Positions 50,836-59,955 of a stretch of DNA of 64,000 nt are shown piece after piece; the first letter of the stretch is position 1, and each line of letters begins with the position of its first letter. The stretch comes from Hymenobacter sp. BT188 (GTDB lineage Bacteria > Bacteroidota > Bacteroidia > Cytophagales > Hymenobacteraceae): the NCBI RefSeq assembly GCF_014333585.1, contig NZ_JACSCW010000001.1:372001-436000 (forward strand), written 5' to 3'. Both the position numbers and the translations under genes were made by a program. Under the pieces are notes generated by a model that did not search any database, was not told the origin of the DNA, and saw nothing but the letters and a program-made list of their open reading frames with translations.

Positions 50836-51873
50836 ATGAAGCAGAAAAATCAACCTAAGTGGCTGGCTTTGGCTGGCATGGGCGCCGTGGTAGCTGCTGC
50901 GGCGCTGTGGTCTAACCGCCGCGGCTCCTACGATTTGACCGGTCGCGTGGTCCTGATTACGGGTGGCTCGCGGGGGCTGGGTTTGGTGCTGGCCCGTCAG
51001 GCCGTAGCCGAAGGAGCCAAAGTAGCAATCTGCGCCCGCGACGCCGAAGAGCTGGAGCGCGCGCGTCAGGAACTGGCCGCCGGGGGCACCGAAGTAGTAG
51101 CCCTGCAGCGCGACCTCACCGATCCGGAGGCCGTTCGCTCCCTCATAGCTGAAGTGCAGGAGCAGTTAGGCTTCATCGATGTGCTCATCAACAACGCCGG
51201 CATTATCACCGCTGGCCCCCTCGACCACATGGAGCTGCGCGAGTATCAGGATTCGATGGATACGCACTTTTGGGCGCCGCTGCACGCCATGCAGGCCGTA
51301 TTGCCGGCCATGCGGCGGCGAGGTGAGGGGCGCATTGTTAATATAGCATCGGTGGGGGGCAAAGTGCCGATTCCGCACTTGGCTCCGTACTGCGCCAGCA
51401 AGTTTGCGTTGGTTGGGCTCTCGGAAAGCTTTCGAATTGAGCTCAAGCAGCATGGCATTCTGGTCACTACTATCTGCCCCAACTTGCTGCGCACGGGCAG
51501 CGCCCGTCATGCCATCGTGAAAGGCAGGCACAAGGAAGAGTACGCCACCTTTGTGGTGGCTGACTCTCTGCCAGTGCTGACGCTGGATGCTGAAGCCGCG
51601 GCTCGCCGCATCTGGAATGCCTGCCGCCGCGGCGATGCTGAAGTAATAGTTGGTACGCCTGCCAAGCTGCTCGCGGGTTTGCACGGCCTTATTCCTGGCA
51701 CTACCACCGACCTCTTGAGCTTAGTAAATCGCGCGCTGCCGGGGGAAAACGGAGAATTGGGCGACGAACGCCGCCACGGTTACGAAAGTGAGTCGGCGGT
51801 TAGCCGCTCCTGGGTAACGACGCTCACGCGCAAAGCTGAAAAGGAGAATAATGAGCTGACTAGTGATAAGTAA
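50836..51873 (+). CDS. Membrane-anchored short-chain dehydrogenase (SDR)
   Basis: A 345-residue SDR of the classical type with an N-terminal helix (LALAGMGAVVAAAALWS, 9-26). NAD(P) motif TGGSRGLGL, NNAG loop, catalytic Ser (NIASVGGK) and the YCASK motif (Tyr and Lys). The C-terminal 60 residues extend beyond the normal SDR core and are polar (GENGELGDERRHGYESES). Substrate unknown. It is divergent from the secreted protein gene. An inverted-repeat element lies just after it (51898-52009). Confidence 0.88.
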   Translation: MKQKNQPKWLALAGMGAVVAAAALWSNRRGSYDLTGRVVLITGGSRGLGLVLARQAVAEGAKVAICARDAEELERARQELAAGGTEVVALQRDLTDPEAVRSLIAEVQEQLGFIDVLINNAGIITAGPLDHMELREYQDSMDTHFWAPLHAMQAVLPAMRRRGEGRIVNIASVGGKVPIPHLAPYCASKFALVGLSESFRIELKQHGILVTTICPNLLRTGSARHAIVKGRHKEEYATFVVADSLPVLTLDAEAAARRIWNACRRGDAEVIVGTPAKLLAGLHGLIPGTTTDLLSLVNRALPGENGELGDERRHGYESESAVSRSWVTTLTRKAEKENNELTSDK

Positions 51874-51897
51874 GAACTGACTTTCTTCTATCAGTAT

Positions 51898-52009
51898 TAG
51901 GATGTAGCGACGCGTATTCGCGCCTTAATCATTGAACAGTCGCAACTGTACCCGTTGACCTAAACACCGTCAGCAACGACCAGACGCGAATACGCGTCGC
52001 TACATCCTA
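51898..52009. repeat. 25-bp inverted repeat element after the SDR gene
   Basis: Perfect arms TAGGATGTAGCGACGCGTATTCGCG (51898-51922) and its reverse complement (51985-52009) around a 62-base centre. It lies in the space between the converging SDR and esterase genes. It belongs to a second hairpin family, with a single copy seen in this window. Confidence 0.88.
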
Positions 52010-52036
52010 CTGTCACTCTACGTTTTACCAGCTATA

Positions 52037-53626
52037 TCACTTAGCGAAAGTCTGATCAAGAAGCAGATACCGGGTGCGGTTCTGCTCGGGCTCGGCTCGC
52101 GTTGTAACGTCAATGCGTAAAATCTGCGCGTTACCGCCTGTTTTAGCAGCAGGCCACGTAGGTAATCCAACACCATTCGGATTGCCCGTTTTGATGAAAT
52201 TGGCAAAGTAGCTCTGCATCGTTTCCGATACTTTGTAGTCATCCGGTGTCCAGGCGTACACTTTGTTGGTGGCTAGGTTGCCGAGAGCATATTCAATTTC
52301 TGCTGAGTGTGAAGCTCCTTTAGCGGCGGGCTCGTTGCCCATGGCCGGGTTCATGGCAGGGCGTGGGCGCTCATAAAGGTAGCGATACACGGGCTGACCA
52401 CCAGTTTGGCTGTGCATATCGCTCCATTTCCAGGTGCTATAGGCAATAAACCGGTCACCGGCTAGGTCAGTGGCCGATTGCTCCGCCTCTTGCTGAGTAG
52501 TCGCTGGGTAAAGCCTTAGTACCTCGTCGGCGCGTGCACCGTAGAGTTTTTGCACCGCACTCCGAAAGTTTTCGGGCGTAGCGGGTTCATTTCCGAGCAG
52601 AAATGGAGCACTCATTTCCTGCGAATTCCACCCCACCAGCAGCGGCACGCGCGCTTGCTGGCCGGCGATAAACGTAGCAGTGGGCGACTGCGTGAAAAAG
52701 TAGCCATCGATGGTAGGAGCGAAGCGCGGTACACCGGGCTTGCTGGCTGCTTCAAGAAGCTGTTGGGCCGGTAGCGCCCGCAAGGCCGCCAACGAAGTAG
52801 CTCCAACACTGGTAGCAAAGGCTGCCCCGTTTTTTTCCGCTTCGGCTAAAGGCAACGGCCCAAAACTGGTATTCAGCATGGAGCCACTTTCGCCAATAGC
52901 TCTGGCAAACAGGTCTTTAGATAACGGCGACGCCATCTGCGCGCTCACCGACATAGAGCCCGCCGACTCTCCGGCAATGGTCACCTTTTTAGGGTCGCCA
53001 CCAAAGGCCGCAATATTCTGCTGTACCCAGCGTAAGGCAGCACTTTGATCCAGAAAACCATAGTTGCCAGATGCCTTTTGCGGTGATTCTTTGGATAGAT
53101 CCGGATGGGCCAGGAAGCCAAAGACGCCCAGCCGATAATTCACGGTCACGGCCACAATACCGCGCTTAGCCATGCTTTCGCCATCGTAGCGGGGCTCTGA
53201 ACCATCGCCGGCAATGAAGCCGCCGCCATAGAAATACACCAGCACCGGCAGCTTCTCATTCGCTGATTTAGCCGGCGTCCACACATTCAGGTACAGACAA
53301 TCTTCACTCACACCATCGGAGCGAAAGTTCATGTCGCTGTAAATGGGCAATTGCATGGCCTGGGGTCCAAATTTTTTGGCTTGGCGCGTTCCTGTCCAGT
53401 TTTTGACCGGCTGAGGCTCCCGCCACCGCAAGTCCCCGACGGGTGGCGCAGCAAACGGCACGCCCTTGAATTCGTGAATACCGCTGGCCGCCGTGCCACC
53501 TTCCAGCAAACCATTGGCTGTCTGCACGCGATTGGACATAGTGGCTGTGGGGGGCTTTTTTGCCTGGCCAAAAGCTACGGGCAAACCTGGCATAATAAGG
53601 AGCAAAAGTAGCAGTATTGTTTTCAT
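52037..53626 (-). CDS. Secreted type-B carboxylesterase
   Basis: A 529-residue alpha/beta hydrolase of the carboxylesterase (pnbA/cholinesterase) family. Signal peptide 1-20 (LLLLLLIMPGLPVAFG). The nucleophile elbow GESAGSMS holds the catalytic Ser; the oxyanion stretch YFYGGGFIAGDGSE and the EDCLYLNVWTP motif are typical, with Glu and His of the triad further on (EIEYALGNL region). Active against esters with bulky acids in relatives. It is preceded by a long untranslated spacer and stands alone. Confidence 0.93.
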   Translation of the reverse strand: MKTILLLLLLIMPGLPVAFGQAKKPPTATMSNRVQTANGLLEGGTAASGIHEFKGVPFAAPPVGDLRWREPQPVKNWTGTRQAKKFGPQAMQLPIYSDMNFRSDGVSEDCLYLNVWTPAKSANEKLPVLVYFYGGGFIAGDGSEPRYDGESMAKRGIVAVTVNYRLGVFGFLAHPDLSKESPQKASGNYGFLDQSAALRWVQQNIAAFGGDPKKVTIAGESAGSMSVSAQMASPLSKDLFARAIGESGSMLNTSFGPLPLAEAEKNGAAFATSVGATSLAALRALPAQQLLEAASKPGVPRFAPTIDGYFFTQSPTATFIAGQQARVPLLVGWNSQEMSAPFLLGNEPATPENFRSAVQKLYGARADEVLRLYPATTQQEAEQSATDLAGDRFIAYSTWKWSDMHSQTGGQPVYRYLYERPRPAMNPAMGNEPAAKGASHSAEIEYALGNLATNKVYAWTPDDYKVSETMQSYFANFIKTGNPNGVGLPTWPAAKTGGNAQILRIDVTTRAEPEQNRTRYLLLDQTFAK

Positions 53627-53973
53627 AGGTAATTGGGAGTGAGAAGCTTAATACACGACGAAGGTCAAACTAGCGCAGCTAGCAGCAAGCCAAAAAATAA
53701 TTTGTTGACCATAAGGTTGATAGTTGGTAGAAGTGCCGTCAAATATCCCCGGCTCCTATCGCAGCCCAATATGACGCAGGTGGGGAAGTTACGGGTAACA
53801 ATGATTTAATGGGCGAGCTTCGGTACGTATACCTTACGACATCACAGCCGGGCACTAAAAATGAATAACTGGGAAAGACGAATACGAAGCTGGAAATGGA
53901 AGTATTGCTTGTGAAGAATAGAAAATACATAGCCCAAAAAGCCCCCAGAACTACTTCTGGGAGACTTTTTCGA
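53627..53973. other. 347-base spacer with a terminator
   Basis: A gap between the start of the esterase and the end of the Fpg-family gene, both on the minus strand. The esterase promoter probably lies at 53660-53700, with a TTTG and CTAGTTTG pair 17 bases apart (one base short of the consensus). It ends in a terminator at 53936-53970. No gene is supported. Confidence 0.45.
53936..53970 (-). terminator. Terminator after the Fpg-family gene
   Basis: Stem AAAAAGCCCCCAGAA/TTCTGGGAGACTTTTT around CTAC, with one mismatch, directly downstream of the minus-strand stop. Confidence 0.75.
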
Positions 53974-54789
53974 TTACAGTACCTGGCAGCGCGGACACAC
54001 ATACGTTGCTCGCCCGCCCACGTAGCTCTTGTCAATCAGGACTTTGGGGTGGCGCGGACAAAACTTATGCTGCTCCGAGCCGGGCGTAGCAGAGTCGTCC
54101 CATTCGCGGGCGTGGATAAGGAAGGATGCTGGAAAGTGGCGATAAGTAGCTTCATGCTGAATGGCCGTTTGCAGTACTAATTGGATAGCCATACTCAGTG
54201 CTTTAAACTCATTGTCGGTCAGGGAGTTGGCAATCCGCTCAGGATGAAGTTTAGCTTGGAATAACACCTCATCCACAATCCAGTTACCTAAGCCTGCCGT
54301 GATACGCTGATCGAGCAGGAGGGGCTTAAGGATGGTTTTTTTGCCCCCCAGTGCTCGCTTAAGATAATCGGCGCTGACGTCGAGGGCATCGGGGCCGAGC
54401 TTCTTGGCTTTCTGGTATGCTTCCACACTATCGGCCAGACGGATGCGCCCGAACTTACGAGGGTCGATGAAAGCCACGCGCAGGCCGTCGGCCAAGTGCA
54501 GGGCTACGCGGGTGAAGCGAGGCGCATCGTGGTCGTCGCGGTAGGCGCCTATGTCGCCGGTCATGCCGAAGTGGAGGGCCAGCACAGCACCGTCGTTCAG
54601 CTCTAGAAAGCAGTTTTTTCCGATGCGGCGGGTGGCCGTTACCTGCCGGCCGACTACGCCTTGGCGGAGCGTGTCTTCGTCGGTGCCCAGCACGTGCGCG
54701 TCGCGTACTTCGAAGGCGGTAATCGGTTGGTGGAGAATAATATCGTCGAGAAAGCGACGGTAGGTTTCTACTTCGGGTAGTTCGGGCAC
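53974..54789 (-). CDS. Fpg/Nei-family DNA glycosylase
   Basis: A 271-residue base-excision enzyme that removes oxidised bases such as 8-oxoguanine. The N-terminus PELPEVETYRR holds the catalytic Pro2-Glu3; LHFGMTG and the basic lysine follow; the H2TH domain has LLDQRITAGLGNWIVDEVLF, in which WIV replaces the IYA of standard Fpg, and the C-terminal zinc finger is CPRH...CPRC with a His in place of one Cys. These differences suggest a Bacteroidota-specific branch, so base specificity is uncertain. Otherwise the length and order are normal. A single-gene unit. Confidence 0.9.
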   Translation of the reverse strand: MPELPEVETYRRFLDDIILHQPITAFEVRDAHVLGTDEDTLRQGVVGRQVTATRRIGKNCFLELNDGAVLALHFGMTGDIGAYRDDHDAPRFTRVALHLADGLRVAFIDPRKFGRIRLADSVEAYQKAKKLGPDALDVSADYLKRALGGKKTILKPLLLDQRITAGLGNWIVDEVLFQAKLHPERIANSLTDNEFKALSMAIQLVLQTAIQHEATYRHFPASFLIHAREWDDSATPGSEQHKFCPRHPKVLIDKSYVGGRATYVCPRCQVL

Positions 54790-54921
54790 TGAGGTAGCGG
54801 CTTAGGAAGGATAAGAATCGAAAAATGACCTTTGGGGAGCATTTTTTAGAAAAATCAACTTCTTGTTAACCAGCTTTTCTCTCCGAAGTTCCGAACTGCA
54901 AAGACCAGCGAGGCGCGTGCC

Positions 54922-55821
54922 CTAAATTCGCATAGTACCTACGGCGACCACGACGGCGGTGCCACCAATCTGCACCATCTCAATGGACTCATGCGAGCCC
55001 CTGACACTCACTTGCACAGTGCCGGGCCGGTCGAGCCAATGCCCCTGCTCGGCCACAAAATTGAGCGTGTCGAGGTAGCGATAATGCCAAAGGTAAGCTG
55101 CCATGCCGCCCGTTGCCGAGCCCGTAACGGGATCTTCGATGGTATCGGGGGGCACGCCGAAGTGGCGGGCGAAAGTGTGGCCAGCCTTCGTAGCGCCCCC
55201 CAGACAGAACAAATGGGGACTGAAGAAGTCGCTGGAGGCGCGGTACTTACGGAATGCAACTGGCTCTGGAGGAGTGGCGCGGCGCAGGGCGTCGTGGTTG
55301 CGGAGCAGCACCATGAGCTGCGGTGTGCCGGTACTCACCGTTTGGATAAGCGCGCTGGGGTAAAGGTCATTGGGGGTCAGCCCAAAGAAAGGCATTACTA
55401 TTTCTGGCTCGTGCACGGCACCAAACACCGGGCGGCGCTGAGTCATGACGACGTGCGTCGGTTTTTGCCCCCCAGGCGCCAGTACGTCAATCTGAATTGG
55501 GCCTTCCTGCAACTCCATTTGCAAGGTGGTATGGATGCCAGCCAATGGCAGACGACCCGCATAAATAAGAGCCGTGACAGCGGCAATGGTAGGGTGGCCT
55601 GCCAGCGGTAACTCTTCAGCCGGAGTAAAATAGCGCAGCCCAAAATCGGCTGTAACCGACTGGCGCACAAACACTGTTTCTGATTGGTTGAACTCGCGGG
55701 CTACCTTCTGCATGGTTTCAGCAGAAAGTTCATCTGCATCAAATACCACCGCACACGGATTTCCGCTTAGCGCTGTTTGGGTAAAAGCATCGACAAGCAA
55801 AAAGGGGTAGGAAACGGGCAT
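54922..55821 (-). CDS. PhzF-family isomerase
   Basis: A 299-residue protein with the two-lobed PhzF fold. N-terminal VDAFTQTALSGNPCAVVFDADEL, catalytic Glu in FNQSETVFV, the LPLAGHPTIAA and second-half repeat GGATKAGHTFARHFGVPP, EDPVTGSATGGMAAYLWHY all match. PhzF isomerises dihydro-hydroxyanthranilate in phenazine synthesis, but no phenazine genes are near, and most relatives are isomerases of unknown substrates. Single-gene unit between Fpg and the M48 protease. Confidence 0.92.
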   Translation of the reverse strand: MPVSYPFLLVDAFTQTALSGNPCAVVFDADELSAETMQKVAREFNQSETVFVRQSVTADFGLRYFTPAEELPLAGHPTIAAVTALIYAGRLPLAGIHTTLQMELQEGPIQIDVLAPGGQKPTHVVMTQRRPVFGAVHEPEIVMPFFGLTPNDLYPSALIQTVSTGTPQLMVLLRNHDALRRATPPEPVAFRKYRASSDFFSPHLFCLGGATKAGHTFARHFGVPPDTIEDPVTGSATGGMAAYLWHYRYLDTLNFVAEQGHWLDRPGTVQVSVRGSHESIEMVQIGGTAVVVAVGTMRI

Positions 55822-55933
55822 AGGCGCGGCAAGAACGGAACCTCTAAGGTAGGAAGAGTACGGAGAGTTAGATATAAAAAAAAGCTAATTCCTCGGGGGA
55901 GAAATTAGCTTTAGACAAAAACTCAACCAATAC

Positions 55934-56821
55934 TTACGAAGGGTCTGAAAGGCGGCCTACCTGCTCGCCATCGGTGTCATATACGCCGCCATTTGCACTT
56001 ACATATAAGCGGCGCTGCTGCCCATCGGTAAGCACATAAGGAAATGTGCGGCTGCTGGAGCGGGTGAGGCGGCCGACTACTTCAGCCGAGCGGCTGTTGC
56101 GGCCCAAACGCACTATACTCAGACGATCAGTGAGATAGTAGTGCTCGTCAGGGTTATCGCGGAAGGTGATTTTGCCAATCACGCTGACCGTATTGCTAGC
56201 TGTATGTACCGGGGTAGAAGGTGGGGTGCGCTGGGTTAAAACGGCCGGAGCAGCGGAAGGAGCGGAAGCATTTCTGCTGGCTACAATCTGTCCGTTGGCA
56301 CGCTGCCAGCCCTCGCCAATGGCTTTGAGGCGAGTAGGGCGGCCAGGGTGCGTAGCCGAAGCCTGATCATCGGCAATGACGGCCATTGCCGCCTGGGCCT
56401 GGGCTAAGCTAGCGCCCATTTTGCGCAGCACGAATCCCGAAAACTCGTCGGCCTCCAGCTCATCGGTGGGGTTGCTGCCGCCGGCGCGCAGGGTGTGGCC
56501 GTTGAGGTGGTGGCCCATCTCGTGGGCCAAAATGCTGATGCCAGCCCAGTCGGTGCGGCCCGCCTGATTCACGGCGCCAACAAACTGCGGATTGTACAGC
56601 AGGTAGCGCTGCCCGTTGTAGACAACGGCCGCCGCATTCTGCACTTCTGAAGTGGAGCGTAACTCGAAGCGGGGCTTCAATCCGACCACATCCGTGATTT
56701 CGCGCAGCACGTCGCGCTGGCCGCCATTATTTGATTGGGCGGAAGCTGCGTTACCTGATAAAAAAAGCCCCCCAGCAAGCAACAGGCCTGCAAAACGGCG
56801 GAAGATGCGGTTGGTTTTCAT
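55934..56821 (-). CDS. M48-family secreted metalloprotease
   Basis: A 295-residue exported protease. Signal peptide (FAGLLLAGGLFLSGNAASA). The zinc motif is HEMGHHLNGH and the third ligand is Glu in DELEADEFSGF; the fold covers about 45-200 and the C-terminal third is a beta-rich module (VIGKITFRDNPDEHYYLTDRL). It is the second M48 enzyme of the window, differing in having the extra C-terminal module. It has a canonical promoter (56851-56880). Probably breaks down unfolded envelope proteins. Confidence 0.88.
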   Translation of the reverse strand: MKTNRIFRRFAGLLLAGGLFLSGNAASAQSNNGGQRDVLREITDVVGLKPRFELRSTSEVQNAAAVVYNGQRYLLYNPQFVGAVNQAGRTDWAGISILAHEMGHHLNGHTLRAGGSNPTDELEADEFSGFVLRKMGASLAQAQAAMAVIADDQASATHPGRPTRLKAIGEGWQRANGQIVASRNASAPSAAPAVLTQRTPPSTPVHTASNTVSVIGKITFRDNPDEHYYLTDRLSIVRLGRNSRSAEVVGRLTRSSSRTFPYVLTDGQQRRLYVSANGGVYDTDGEQVGRLSDPS

Positions 56822-56850
56822 AGACAAAGTTTGATAAAGTTGACGCTTTA

Positions 56851-56880
56851 CAAAGGCAACTTTCCGGCCAGAGGCACAAA
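56851..56880 (-). promoter_or_regulatory. Promoter of the M48 protease gene
   Basis: On the minus strand TTTG (56877-56880) is followed after an 18-base spacer by TGCCTTTG (56851-56858), a one-mismatch TAnnTTTG, about 30 bases before the start codon. Confidence 0.7.
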
Positions 56881-57046
56881 GCAGTCAGCTTGTCAGCGGT
56901 TCGAAATTATAACGTCATCTGGGGGGCTTTTCGTTTGAAAAACGTAGAAAAAGTAAAATTTAGTTGTCGAGCTATAAGGCGGTTAGGTGTGAGGAGCCTC
57001 TAGCACGCACATCATCTATCACAAGGCCGTCGTCATAAATATAGAG

Positions 57047-57159
57047 GTCATGCAGATCATGTGGCGCATAAAGCCAGGGACGAAGCATCTCGCGTGCTGA
57101 CGAGAGATTAGTAATTCTGCATCAGCACGCGAGATGCTTCGGCTCCGCCTCTGCATGAC
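57047..57159. repeat. Hairpin repeat, copy D
   Basis: 113 bases from GTCATGCAGATC to CCTCTGCATGAC, with inner perfect arms GAAGCATCTCGCGTGCTGA / TCAGCACGCGAGATGCTTC and centre GATTAGTAATTCTGCA. Shares the CATCAGCA and TTAGTAA centre of the other copies. Confidence 0.88.
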
Positions 57160-57205
57160 GTTCTTTATTAGTGACATACTTGAATGATTAGTCTTTGGTC
57201 TAAGA

Positions 57206-58996
57206 TTACGCTAATGCCGGGACGCCTTCGGTGGGTGTAGAGGTTGTGCGTTCGCCAATTTGCTGACGCCACATGGCGTAATACAATCCTTTGGTAGCCA
57301 GCAGCTCAGCGTGGCGGCCTTGCTCCGCAATCCGGCCGCGCTCCAGCACATAAATGCGGTCGGCGTGAAGCACGGTGCTCAGGCGGTGGGCAATGAGAAT
57401 AGTAATGTGCTGGCGCGAGCCCGATAGCTCCCGCACGGTCTGGCTGATTTCCTCCTCGGTAAGCGAATCGAGGGATGAGGTGGCTTCGTCGAAAACCAGC
57501 AAAGTCGGGCGGCGCAATAGGGCCCTGGCGATACTCAGGCGCTGCTTTTCGCCCCCCGATACTTTCACGCCGCCTTCCCCAATGACAGTATCCAGGCCTT
57601 GCGGGGCGCGGGCCAGCAGCGAGTCGGCGGCGGCTTGGTGCAGGGCGCGCAGACACTCCTCATCGGTGGCTTGGGGGGCCACAAACAGGAGGTTTTCGCG
57701 GATGGTGCCAGCGAATAGCTGGGTATCCTGCGTTACAAAGCCAATCTGTTCGCGCAGCTGGTCGAGGTCAAGCTCGTTGCCGGGCAAATCGTTGTAGAGA
57801 ATCTGGCCGCTGGCAGGTGGATAGAGGCCAACGAGAAGCTTCACTAAGGTTGTTTTGCCCGAACCCGAAGGCCCTACGAAGGCAATGGTTTCACCAAGTT
57901 TGGTATCGAAGGAAATGCCATCCAGAGCCGCGTTATTGGCCGACAAATGCTGGAAGCGAACATTGTCAAAACGCAGCGTTTGTATTTGCTCAATGCGCTT
58001 CGGATTACTGGGTTTTACCTCTTTCGGCGTGTCCAGAATCTGCTGGTAATTGGCTAGCGAAGCCTCAGTTTCGCGATAAATATTGATGATGTTGCCCAAC
58101 TCCTGCAAAGGGCCAAAAATGAAGAAAGAGTAGATGAAGAGGGAGAAGAATTCGCCAACCGTAATGCGCCCATTCACCACCAGAAACAGCATGAGCAGCA
58201 GAATACCGTTGCGCAGCAGGTTCACGAAAGTGCCCTGAATAAACGATAGGGAACGGATGTAGCGCACCTTCTTCAGCTCCAGTTTCAAAATCTTGTCGGT
58301 GGTGGCATTGAGGCGCAAGGTTTCCTGCTGACCCAGCCCCAGGCTTTTGACTAGTTCAATATTGCGCAGACTCTCCGTAGTGGCACCCGCTAAGGCAGTA
58401 GTTTCGGCCACGATGGTCTTCTGTATTACCTTGATTTTCTTGCTCAATACGGAGCTAAGAATACCCAGCAGCGGAATGGTGAGAAAGTACACTGGGGCAA
58501 TAACCCAGTACACCGTAATGGCATATACAACCACGAAAATGATACCCACCAGCGAAGTGAAAAGCACGTTTACGAAGCTTTGAATAAGCTTTTCTACGTC
58601 GGAGCGCACCTTCTGAAGCTTGCCTAATGTTTCGCCCGAGCGTTGATCCTCGAATACCTGATATGGCAGTTCCAGAGAGTGGCGGAGACCATCAGAATAC
58701 AGTTGGGCTCCCAAACGCTGGGTGATGACATTGACGTAGTAATCCTGGAAGTTTTTGGCGATGCGCGACACCATCGCCACGCCCATAGCGGCCAGAATCA
58801 GCACGCCTGCCCCACGGATAAAAGTGCCCGGATTGATGTCATGCAGCTCGCCGCCGGGCTGCACCACGTACTGGTCAATAATTTTGCGGAAAATCCAGGG
58901 GTCGAGGAGCGAGAAGATCTGGTTGACGGCTGCCAGGGCTAGAGCCAAAGCCAGTAGACCTCGATATTGACGCAGATAAGCGTAGAGTAGGCGCAT
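57206..58996 (-). CDS. ABC exporter, fused membrane and ATPase domains
   Basis: A 596-residue half-transporter that works as a homodimer, of the lipid/drug exporter (MsbA/LmrA) type. Six membrane helices (1-320), then the ATPase: Walker A GPSGSGKTTL, Q loop GFVTQDTQLF, signature VSGGEKQRLSIA, Walker B LLVFDEATSSLD and the H loop AHRLSTVLHAD. Substrate unknown. It is a single-gene unit, with the long gene-free stretch on the other side of its start. Confidence 0.95.
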   Translation of the reverse strand: MRLLYAYLRQYRGLLALALALAAVNQIFSLLDPWIFRKIIDQYVVQPGGELHDINPGTFIRGAGVLILAAMGVAMVSRIAKNFQDYYVNVITQRLGAQLYSDGLRHSLELPYQVFEDQRSGETLGKLQKVRSDVEKLIQSFVNVLFTSLVGIIFVVVYAITVYWVIAPVYFLTIPLLGILSSVLSKKIKVIQKTIVAETTALAGATTESLRNIELVKSLGLGQQETLRLNATTDKILKLELKKVRYIRSLSFIQGTFVNLLRNGILLLMLFLVVNGRITVGEFFSLFIYSFFIFGPLQELGNIINIYRETEASLANYQQILDTPKEVKPSNPKRIEQIQTLRFDNVRFQHLSANNAALDGISFDTKLGETIAFVGPSGSGKTTLVKLLVGLYPPASGQILYNDLPGNELDLDQLREQIGFVTQDTQLFAGTIRENLLFVAPQATDEECLRALHQAAADSLLARAPQGLDTVIGEGGVKVSGGEKQRLSIARALLRRPTLLVFDEATSSLDSLTEEEISQTVRELSGSRQHITILIAHRLSTVLHADRIYVLERGRIAEQGRHAELLATKGLYYAMWRQQIGERTTSTPTEGVPALA

Positions 58997-59955
58997 GGAG
59001 AGGGAGAGTTATGGCTGAAAAGCCGCGAGCCTGAGTAGAAGTTTAAGAAAAGGCTCAGGCAATACCCAATTTACTCCCAACTTCCTCCTAAAGCCAATAA
59101 CAGCTACGCTTTGTAACGTAGTTGATTAGCCTGAATTTGAGCGCACCAAGATGCTGTATTCGGCATAATCTGGTCGGCATCGCTACAGGCGAAGCTGTGT
59201 TGGTAGTGTCCTAGTGTGAGCCGCCCTATCTGGCGGGCGGCGAGTTAAGCAACGGTTTACTGTATGTCGGCTGGTGCCGTCTGGCAATACTGGGCATCCG
59301 GGACTTCAAAGCGAGCCTGAGCAATCTATTGGTCGGCTCACAATTGGTCTCCGTCAAAAACTGGAAAAGAAATGTCTCTGCCCAATTAGTACGTGTAGTT
59401 GTCTGAAGTCGCTTGTCGTCTTGGGTGGCGATGAAGCCATTTAGCAGAATAGTTGGCAGTGTGGGCTTCATCCAAGCCGGCTGCAGCCGCTTTTAAACTA
59501 ACATTGCTCCCAGTATTTATTCGGCCAATCTAGTAATTTTAGTGCGATTATATTCTGTATGTCAAGTAGTTATGCGAAGCGAGTGCTTGTGGTTTTTTGC
59601 CCAATAAAAATTGTTTCTGGGGAGCAAATTCAGATTATCAAATAAAGATAAAAGGGTAGAATGTGCTAAAAATTAAGTATCTTCCGAACACATATTTCGC
59701 GTGCAAAAATACTGATGAGCTATTAGGCAAGTGGCAATATTGGCGCTGGAACTGGTCGTCCTTACCCATATTCTTCATGTAGCCGTTCACTAACCCTATA
59801 AGGGTTAGCTTTCCTTAGCTTAAGCTCATTAGTGATTTATTTGTAAATATCTTATTATCAATAAGTTAAAATATTTAAAAAATAATATTTATGTAAAGTC
59901 CGAGATTACTTTTATCTAGCGGAATAATTATAATAATTGCTAATATTCTATAACT
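58997..59955. other. 959-base region without a recognisable gene
   Basis: The first half (58997-59500) is of normal composition and holds a small hairpin (59220-59241, GCCGCCC-type) and only an 81-codon minus-strand frame with no family similarity. The second half (59520-59955) is increasingly AT-rich and merges with the AT-rich OpgC gene, so it is probably part of the same acquired segment. No repeat family, tRNA or transposase was recognised. Confidence 0.6.

Larger units (their letters stand above)
56822..57205. other. 384-base spacer with promoter and hairpin repeat
   Basis: Contains the M48 promoter (56851-56880), a lone GC-run (CTGGGGGGCTTTTC near 56918) and hairpin repeat copy D (57047-57159), after which the ABC gene ends. 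No gene is supported. Confidence 0.6.

Noticed and set aside
59226..59471. An 81-codon minus-strand frame in the gene-free stretch
   Set aside because: Low-complexity-like sequence without any domain, conserved motif or neighbour link; not supported as a gene.
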